A DNA stretch of 64,000 nucleotides from Isoetes taiwanensis (Eukaryota > Streptophyta > Lycopodiopsida > Isoetales > Isoetaceae): contig JAJEKV010000070.1 of NCBI GenBank assembly GCA_021234155.1, positions 6,273,311 to 6,337,310 of the forward strand, in the 5' to 3' direction. Position 1 is the stretch's first letter; each line of letters starts with the position of its first letter. The notes beneath the pieces were generated by a model. It did no database searches, was not told the origin of the DNA, and saw only the letters and a program-made list of their open reading frames with translations. The position numbers and the translations under genes are program-made. Positions 55,100 to 64,000 of the stretch are shown one piece after another.

Positions 55100-58000
55100 A
55101 AGTCCTTTGACGACTCGCTCGCTTGAATTGGGGAAGGGTGCCGGCCCGCCCAGAGGCCCCTTGTTCAGATTCTCGGGACCGTTCCCTGCTAACCCGTGAT
55201 TCTCGACCGTTCTAATGCAACCTCGTAAATCCGACCGCTTCCATAATGGGGACCAAGTTCCATGGCCGCGGACCGTAATGCCCCCAAAACGCAAGACCAC
55301 CCGACCTCCAAGAAGCTTTCTTGACGCGGGAAAGTAGCTCACTTCCATCACACTCCCGTAGTCAATTGGCCTAGGATGTGGATGCGATACCGCCGTGGAG
55401 GGCATGAGTGTTTCTTTCTTTTGCAAAACCGACCTTGTAACTTGCTCCCTAGGGTAATTTCTTGCCATTCCTGACGATTTGGCAGGGGTCGATTTGCCAT
55501 TCCCGAGCCTCCCGCGTGCCCGAACGACAAGACATCAAGGGTTTCTACAAGGTCGACCTCGGACGCCCCCGCTGGGTTTGACAAGTTCTCCCTGACCGAT
55601 CTGAATCTTTTGGGCCTTCCCCAAGAGGGGCCCCCGAACGGAGGATCCAACGGGCCGGATAGGGGAACCGGCCCCGGAGGGTGGTCATTAGCGCAGCAAA
55701 ATGGACCTGGGAGCCCGCCAGAAGGGCTGCCTCGAACTTTTTTGATCCCGCCTCTGGGGTCCTGGACTCTCCCTCTTGTGAGGGATCCCCGCAAGGTCCC
55801 GGGCCTCGCTTGACTTGGGGAAGGGTGCCACCTCTGGTTGCCCCGCAAACCCGCTGCCCCGACCGCTCTAATGCTAACCCTTTGACCTAGACCTTCTCCT
55901 AAAAATTTCAAAAATTGGGTCAGGTGCGGAGATGGATTAGGAATCCAGCCGGCAAAAATCAGAATTTATTTTCGCATAATGCATTAATTGCGAATTTATG
56001 AATGTCTTGCCATCGCAAAAGCGCCCCCCTGACTTCTACTTGCCACATCGGAGGAGGACAGGCCCAAACTCCGGCCCGGGCCTCCCCTTGCTCCGTATTC
56101 TCGGCTGCAGCTTTCGCCAGGTCCCAAGTGCAACAGTATTGTCCCGCCCCCAAAACGCAAACCCTTCTAGAACCTCGCAACCCACGTGGTTTACGCTTTT
56201 GAGGCCCTCTCCTTGTCGATTCGGGCGGACCTTGCGCCGCGATTTGACGGGAGTGGGGGTGTTGACGCCGAGCACGGACCCTAAAATCCCCCCCTAAGCC
56301 GCTTGCCCCGGACTTCTCTCCCCAAGGCCCTGGGATCTGACGGGCACCTCCCCTCTCCTAATCACGATTTGGCTCTGCCAATGGACTCGTTAACGCCGAC
56401 ATTGCCCCCGGGGACCAAGTTCCGCGGGCCGAAGACCACCCGGACCTCCAAGAAGCCAAAGTAGCTCACTTCCATCACACTCGTAATAATTGGCCTAGGA
56501 TGTGGATGCTGGATACCGGCCGGGAGGGCATGAGTGTTTTTTTTTGCAAAACCGACCTTGTAACTTGCTCCCTAGGGTAATTTCGCCATTCCGACGATTT
56601 GGCAGGGTCGATTTGCCATTCCTCGAGCCTCCCGCGCCCTCGAACGACAAGACATCGCGGTTTCTACAAGGCCGATTCCTCAGACGCCGGTTTGACAAGT
56701 TCTCCCCCGACCGATCTGAATCTTTGGGCCTTCCCCAAGAGGGGCCCCCGAACGGAGGATCCAACGGCTCGGATAGGGGAACCGCCCCTGAGGGTGGTCA
56801 TTAGCGCAGCAGCCCGGGAGCGCCGCCAGAAGGGCTGCCTCGAACTTTTTGATCCCGCCTCTTGGGGTCCTGACTCTCCCCTCTTGTGAGGGATCCCCGC
56901 AAGGTCCCGCCTCGCTTGACTTGGGAAGGGTGCCAGCTCTGTTGTCCCCGCAAACGGGCTGCCCCGACCGCTCTAATGCTAACCCTTTGACCTAGACCTT
57001 CTCCTAAAAATTCAAAATTGGGCCGTGGCCGAGATGGATTAGGAATCCAAATGGCAAAAATCAGAATTTATTTTCGCACAATGCATTAATTGCGAATTTA
57101 TGAATGTCTTGCCATCGCAAAAGCTCCCGACTTCTACTTGCCACATCGGGAGGAGGACAGGCCCAAACTCCGCCCCGCCGGGCCTCCCCTTGTTCAGATT
57201 CTCTGGCCAAGCAGCCTTCTCGGCCAGTCCTGGTGCAATGACAAGTCTCGCCCCCAAAACGCAAACCCTTCTAGAACCTCGCAACCCACGTGGTTTACGC
57301 TTTGAGGCCCTCTCCTTGTCGATTCGGGCGGGACCTGCGCCGCGGACTTGACGCGGAGTGGGGTGTTGACGCCGAGCACGGACCCTAAAAATCCCCCGAA
57401 GCCGCTTGCCCCACTTCCTCTCCCCAAGGCCCCGGGGGACTGACGGGCGACCTCCCTCTCCGAATCGCTGATTTGGCTCTCGCCAATGGACTCAAAACGC
57501 CGACATTGCCCTGGGGACCAAGTTCCGCGGGCTGAAGACCACCCGACCTCCAAGAAGCCAAAGTAGCTCACTTCCATCACACTCGTAGTCAATTGGCCTA
57601 GGATGTGGATGCTGGATACCGCCGTGGAGGGCATGAGTGTTTTTTCTTTTTGCAAAACCGACCTTGTAACTTGCTCCCTAGGGTAATTTCGCCATTCCTG
57701 ACGATTTGGCAGGGTCGATTTGCCATTCCTGAGCCTCCCCGCGTCCCAACGACAAGACACAAGGGTTTCTACAAGGCCGACCTCAGACGCCCGCTGTTTG
57801 ACAAGTTCTCCTGACCGATCTGAATCTTTTGGGCCTTCCCCAAGAGGGGCCCCCTGAACGGAGGATCCAACGGCCGGATAGGGGAACCGGCCCGAGGGTG
57901 GTCATTAGCGCGCAAATTGGGAGCGCCGCCAGAAGGGCTGCCTCGAACTTTTTGATCCCGCCTTGGGGTCCTGGACTCTCCCCTCTTGTGAGGGATCCCC

Positions 58001-61000
58001 TGCAAGGTCCCGGGCCTCGCTTGACTTGGGGAAGGGTGCCAGCTCTTTGCTGTCCCCGCAACGGGCTGCCCCCACCGCTCTAATGCTAACCCTTTGACCT
58101 AGACCTTCTCCTAAAAATTTCAAAATTGGGTCAGTGGCCGAGATGGATTAGGAATCCACCGGCAAAAATCAGAATTTATTTTCGTGATAATGCATTAATT
58201 GAATTTATGAATGTCTTGCCACCGCAAAAAAGCTTCCCGACTTCTACTTGCCACATCGGGAGGAGGACAGGCCCAAACTCCGCCCGCCAGCCCTTGCTCC
58301 ATTCTCTCCTGGCAGCTTCTCGCCAGTCCCAAGTGCAATGCACCAAGTCTCGCCCCCAAAACGCAAACCCTTCTAGAACCCGCAACCCACTGTGGTTTAC
58401 GCTTTGGAGGCCCTCTCCTTGTCGATTCGGGGGACCTTGCGCCGCGGACTTGACGGGGAGTGGGGGTGTTGACGCCAGAGCACGGACCCTAAAATCCCCC
58501 TCTAAGCCGCTTGCCCCCAATTCCTCTCCCCAAGGCCCTCGGGATGGACGGGCACCTCCCTCTCCGGATCGCGATTTGGCTCGCCAATGGACTCCAAAAC
58601 GCCGACATTGCCCCGAGGGACCAAGTTCCGCGGGCCGAAGACCACCCGACCTCCAAGAAGCCAAAGTAGCTCACTTCCATCACACTCGTAGTCAATTGGC
58701 CTAGGATGTGGATGCGATACCGCCGTGGAGGGCATGAGTGTTTCTTTCTTTGCAAACCCACCTTGTAACTTGCTCCCTAGGGTAATTTCGCCATTCCTGA
58801 CGATTTGGGTGGTCGATTTGCCATTCCTGAGCCTCCCTGCGTCTCGAACGACAAGACACCATGTTTCTACAAGGCCGACCTCAGACGCCTCACGGGGTTT
58901 GACAAGTTCTCCTGACCGACTGAATCTTTTGGGCCTTCCCCAAGAGGGGCCCCCGAATGGAGGATCCAACGGCCGGATAGGGGAACCGGCCCTGGAGGGT
59001 GGTCATTAGCTGCAGCCCCCCTGGGAGCCGCCAGAAGGGCTGCCTCGAACTTTTTTGATCCCGCCTTTGGGGTCCCACTCTCCCTCTTGTGAGGGGATCC
59101 CCGCAAGGTCCCGCCTCGCTTGACTTGGGAAGGGTGCCAGGGTGCCCCCGCAACCGGCTGCCCCGACCGCTCTAATGCTAACCCTTTGACCTAGACCTTC
59201 TCCTAAAATTTCAAAATTGGGCCGTGGCCGAGATGGATTAGGAATCCAAAAAAAAATCAGAATTTATTTTCGCACAATGCATTAATTGCGAATTTATGAA
59301 TGTCTTGCCATCGCAAAAGCTCTCGACTTCTACTTGCCACATCGGGAGGAGGACAGGCCCAAACTCCGCCCGCGCCTCCCTGTTGCTCGTATTCTGGCCG
59401 CAGCCTTTCGCCAGTCCTCCCAGTGCAACAGACAAGTCTCGCCCCCAAACGCAAACCCTTCTAGAACCCGCAAACCCACAGTGGTTTACGCTTTTGGAGG
59501 CCCTCTCCTTGTCGATTCGGCGGGACCTTGCACCGCGGACTTGACGGGGAGTGGGGGTGTTGACGCCGAGCACTAACCCTAAAAATCCCCCCTAAGCCGC
59601 TTGCCCTCAATTCCTCTCCCCAAGGCCCTGGGATGGACGGGTGACCTCCCTCTCCTGAATCGCGATTTGGCTCGCCAATGGACTCAAACGCCGACATTGC
59701 CCCTCGGGACCAAGTTCCGCGGGCCGAAGACCACCCGACCTCCAAGAAGCCAAAGTAGCTCACTTCCATCACACTCGTAGTCAATTGGCCTAGCATGTGG
59801 ATGCGATACCGCCGTGGAGGGCATGAGTGTTTTTTCTTTGCAAAACCGACCTTGTAACTTGCTCCCTAGGGTAATTTCGCCATTCCTGACGATTTGGCAG
59901 GGTCGATTTGCCATTCCTGAGCCTCCCCTGCGTGCTCGAACGACAAGACACCGCGGTTTCTACAAGGCCGACCTCGTGACGCCCGCCAGTTTGACAAGTT
60001 CTCCCTGACCGATTCGAATCTTTTGGGCCTTCCCCAAGAGGGGCCCCTGAACCAGGATCCAACGGCCGGATAGGGGAACCGGCCCGGGAGGGTGGTCATT
60101 AGCGCAGCAGCCGGGAGCCGCCAGAAGGGCTGCCTCGAACTTTTTGGATCCCGCCTCTTGGGGTCCTGGACTCTCCCTCTTGTGAGGGATCCCCGCAAGG
60201 TCCCCGCCTCGCTTGACTTGGGGAAGGGTGCCAGCTCTGCTGTTCCGCAACCGCTGCCCCGACCGCTCTAATGCTAACCCTTTGACCTAGACCTTCTCCT
60301 AAAATTTCAAAAATTGGGCTGTGTGGCCGAGATGGATTAGGAATCCAGCCGGCAAAAATCAGAATTTATTTTCGCATAATGCATTAATTGTGAATTTATG
60401 AATGTCTTGCCATCGCAAAAGCACCCCCGACTTCTACTTGCCACATCGGGAGGAGGACAGCCCAAACTCCGGCCCGCCGCCCCTTGTTCCAGTGATTCTC
60501 GGCTGCTTCTTCCGTGTCCTGTCCCAGTGCAACAGACCAAGTCTCGCCCCCAAAACGCAAACCCTTCTAGAACCTGGCAACCCACGTGGTTTACGCTTTG
60601 GAGGCCCTCTCCTTTGTCGATTCGGGCGGGACCTTTGCGCCGCGACTTGACGTGGAGTGGGGGGTGTTGAGGCCGAGCACGGACCCTAAAAATCCCCCTA
60701 AGCCGCTTGTCCCGGATTTCCTCTCCCCAAGGCCCCTCGGGACTCGACGGGCGACCTCCCCTCTCCTGGAATCGCGATTTGGCTCGCCAATGGACTCGTA
60801 ACGCCGACATTGCCCCCTAGGGACCAAGTTCCGTGGGCCGAAGACCACCCGACCTCCAAGAAGCCAAAGTAGCTCACTTCCATCACACTCGTGAGTCAAT
60901 TGGCCTAGGATGTGGATGGATACCGGCCGTGGAGGGCATGAGTGTTTCTTTCTTTGCAAAACCGACCTTGTAACTTGCTCCCTAGGGTAATTTCGCCATT

Positions 61001-64000
61001 CCGACGATTTGGCAGGGTCGATTTGCCATTCCGAGCCTCCCTGCGTCCCGAACGACAAGACATCATGGTTTCTACAAGGCCGACCCTCGTGACGCCCCGG
61101 GTTTGACAAGTTCTCCCTGACCGACTGAATCTTTTGGCCTTCCCCAAGAGGGGCCCCCCGAACGGAGGATCCAACGGCCGATAGGGGAACCGGCCCCGGA
61201 GGGTGGTCATTAGCGCAGCCCCCGGGAGCCCGCCAGAAGGGTCTGCCTCGAACTTTTTTTTGATCCCGCCTGGGGGTCCTGGACTCTCCCTCTTGTGGAG
61301 GGATCCCCCGCAAGGTCCCGGCCTCGCTTGACTTGGGGAAGGGTGCCAGCCTCGGTTGCCCCGCAACCCGCTGCCCCGACCGCTCTAATGCTAACCCTTT
61401 GACCTAGACCTTCTCCTCAAAATTTCAAAATTGGGCCTGTGTGCCGGAGATGGATTAGGAATCCAAATCTCGGCAAAAATCAGAATTTATTTTCGTACAA
61501 TGCATTAATTGCGAATTTATGAATGTCTTGCCACCGCAAAAGCGCTCGACTTCTACTTGCCACATCTGGAGGAGGACAGGCCCAAACTCCGCCCGGCGCC
61601 TCTTTTGCTTCGTGATTCTCGCTGCAGCCTCTGCCAGCCGTCCCAAGTGCAATGTACTGTCCCGCCCCAAAACGCAAACCCTTCTAGAACCCGCAACCCA
61701 CGTGGTTTACGCTTTGGAGGCCCTCTCCTTGTCGATTCGGGCGGACCTTGCGCCGCGGACTTGACGCGGGAGTGGGGGTGTTGACGCCAGAGCACGGACC
61801 CTAAAATCCCCCGAAGCTCGCTTGCCCCTGGAATTTCCCTCTCCCCTGCAAGGCCCCCGGGACTGACGGGCCACCTCCCCCTCTCCTGAATCGCTCATTT
61901 GGCTCGCCAATGGACTCCGTAACGCCGACATTGCCCCGGGGACCAAGTTCCGCGGCCGAAGACCACCCCCGACCTCCAAGAAGCCAAAGTAGCTCACTTC
62001 CATCACACTCCGTGAGTCAATTGGCCTAGGATGTGGATGCGGATACCGCCGCGGAGGGCATGAGTGTTTCTTTCTTTGCAAAACCGACCTTGTAACTTGC
62101 TCCCTAGGGTAATTTCGCCATTCCTGACGATTTGGCAGGGTCGATTTGCCATTCCGAGAGCTCCCTGCGTCCGAACGACAAGACATCATGGGTTTCTACA
62201 AGGCCGACCTCGTGACGCCCAAAACCCGGCTTGACAAGTTCTCCTGACCGACTGAATCTTTTGGGCCTTCCCGGAAGAGGGGCCCCCGAACGGAGGATCC
62301 AACTGGCCGGATAGGGGAACCGCCCGGAGGGTGGTCATTAGCGCAGCCCCCGGGAGCGCCAGAAGGGCTGCCTCGAACTTTTTTGATCCCGCCTCTTGGG
62401 GTCCTGACTTCCCCTCTTGTGAGGGATCCCCGCAAGGTCCCGGCCTCGCTTTGACTTGGGGAAGGGTGCCAGCCTGCTGTTCCCCGCAACCGGGCTGCCC
62501 CGACCGCTCTAATGCTAACCCTTTGACCTAGACCTTCTCCTAAAATTTCAAAATTGGGTCGTGTGTGCCGGAGATGGATTAGGAATCCACCGGCAAAAAT
62601 CAGAATTTATTTTCGCATAAATGCATTAATTGGCGAATTTATGAATGTCTTGCCATCGCAAAAGCCTCGACTTCTACTTGCCACATCGGGAGGAGGACAG
62701 GCCCAAACTCCGCCCCGCCGGGCCTCCCCTGTTCAGATTCTGGCTGCAGCCTTCGCCAGTCCCAAGTGCAATGCACCAAGTCTCGCCCCCAAAACGCAAA
62801 CCCTTCTAGAACCCCGGCAACCCACGTGGTTTACGCTTTTGGAGGCCCTCTCCTTGTCGATTCGGGCGGGACCTTTGCGCCGTGACTTGACGTGGGAGTG
62901 GGGGTGTTGACGCCAGAGCACGGACCCTAAAATCCCCCTGGCCGCTTGCCCCCGGACTTCTCTCCCCTGGCCCTCGGGACTTTTTGACCTCCCTCTCCTG
63001 AATCGCGATTTGGCTCGCCAATGGACTCGAACGCCGACATTGCCCCCGGGACCAAGTTCCGCAGGGCCGAAGACCACCCCGACCTCCAAGAAGCCCAAAG
63101 TAGCTCACTTCCATCACACTCGTAGTCAATTGGCCTAGGATGTGGATGCGGATACCGGCCGTGGAGGGCATGAGTGTTTTTTCTTTTGCAAAACCGACCT
63201 TGTAACTTGCTCCCTAGGGTAATTTCGCCATTCCTGACGATTTGGCAAGGTCGATTTGCCATTCCGAGCCTCCCCCGTGCCCGAACGACAAGACACCGCA
63301 TTTTCTACAAGGCCGACCTCCTCGACGCTTCCGCTGGTTTGACAAGTTCTCCTGACCGATCTGAATCTTTTGGGCCTTCCCAAGAGGGGCCCCCGAACCA
63401 GGATCCAACTGGCCGGATAGGGGAACCGGCCCGGAGGGTGGTCATTAGCGCAGCCCCCGGGAGCGCCGCCAGAAGGGCTGCCTCTGAACTTTTTTTTGAT
63501 CCCGCCTCTTGGGGTCCCACTCTCCCCTGTGAGGGGATCCCCGCAAGGTCCCCGGGCCTCGCTTGACTTGGGGGAAGGGGTGCCACTGCTGTTCTCCCGC
63601 AACGGCTGCCCCGACCGCTCTAATGCTAACCCTTTGACCTAGACCTTCTCCTAAAATTTCAAAATTGGGTCAGTAGGCCGGAGATGGATTAGGAATCCAC
63701 CGGCAAAAAATCAGAATTTATTTTCGCACAATGCATTAATTGCGAATTTATGAATGTCTTGCCATCGCAAAAACTCCCACTTCTACTTGCCACATCGGGA
63801 GGAGGACAGGCCCAAACTCCGCCCCGCCGGGCCTCTTGCTCCAGATTCTCGGCTGCAGTTTCTCGCCAGTCCCAAGTGCAATGCACTGTCCCGCCCCCAA
63901 AACGCAAACCCTTCTAGAACCCGCAACCCACGTGGTTTACGCTTTTGAGGCCCTCTCCTTGTCGATTCTCGCGGGACCTTTGGCGCCGGACTTGACGTGG
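55100..64000. repeat. 1.1-kb satellite array, at least eight units, running off the window
   Basis: The landmark atgaatgtcttgcca recurs at 55998, 57100, 58207, 59296, 60398, 61519, 62642 and 63748, so the period is 1089-1122 bp. Other landmarks (gacaagttctcc, ggataggggaaccg, gcgcagc..gggagc, ccctttgacctagacc, ccgcgggccgaagacc, cctagg..gtggatgc) keep a fixed order. The first 350 bases (54960-55450) are a rearranged mosaic of the same landmarks. Copies differ mainly by 1-3 base length changes in C/G-rich places. Recurring open frames on both strands are byproducts of the repeat, not genes. Confidence 0.93.

Noticed and set aside
55100-63950. Many recurring 60-200 codon frames on both strands of the satellite
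   Set aside because: They recur with the satellite unit, change frame from copy to copy through small length changes, and show no recognisable domain.

Overview
The window is nuclear DNA from a plant. The retroelement primer-binding site is the plant-type initiator-Met tRNA site. The window also holds a chromodomain Ty3/gypsy element, Helitrons, a CACTA element, a hAT element and intron-split TE genes. I see no ordinary housekeeping gene, rRNA or intact tRNA gene; almost everything belongs to nested mobile elements or satellite DNA. The species cannot be read from the sequence.

Layout. Positions 27-42210 look like one very large DNA transposon: a perfect 26-bp inverted repeat at 27-52 and 42185-42210, with GTACAT-rich DNA just inside both ends. 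It contains a decayed plus-strand multi-exon gene (286-5291, continuing at 27046-27286), a decayed plus-strand DDE-type transposase gene (28270-31690), a minus-strand coiled-coil/RING/Ulp1-protease gene (40495-36620) and minus-strand transposase remnants (41754-40980). Two later insertions sit inside it: a 21.7-kb minus-strand Ty3/gypsy element (5292-27040, target duplication GTTGA) and a Helitron (32110-35052). Without them the core is about 17.5 kb. The Ty3 element carries Helitrons of its own: a head-to-tail trio in one LTR (6341-12908) and one in its internal region (21300-23255, minus strand).

The main discovery candidate is in the Ty3 element. Besides gag, protease, RT, RNase H, integrase and a C-terminal chromodomain, it has two extra minus-strand ORFs between its 5' LTR and gag. 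The first (24498-23322) begins MARTKQTARK, the exact first residues of mature histone H3 after the Met, and ends in a recognisable H3 histone fold. The two are separated by about 290 residues of charged and proline-rich sequence. The second (20633-19108) is a protein of about 500 residues that I do not recognise. Five copies of a 65-nt double-stem hairpin, about 212 bp apart, lie upstream of these ORFs. A retrotransposon coding for both a histone-like protein and a chromatin-reading domain would be a new kind of element-chromatin interplay.

Right of 42210 lie a decayed hAT transposase (43015-44990), a CG-dense segment with tRNA-like repeats (45012-46961), two diverged units of a 1.1-kb satellite (47157-48699), a CACTA element (48700 to about 54850) and at least eight more satellite units running off the window end (about 55100-64000). 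Small 1-3 nt length differences between repeat copies, mostly in C/G-rich context, suggest that some frameshifts in this window are sequencing errors rather than decay.
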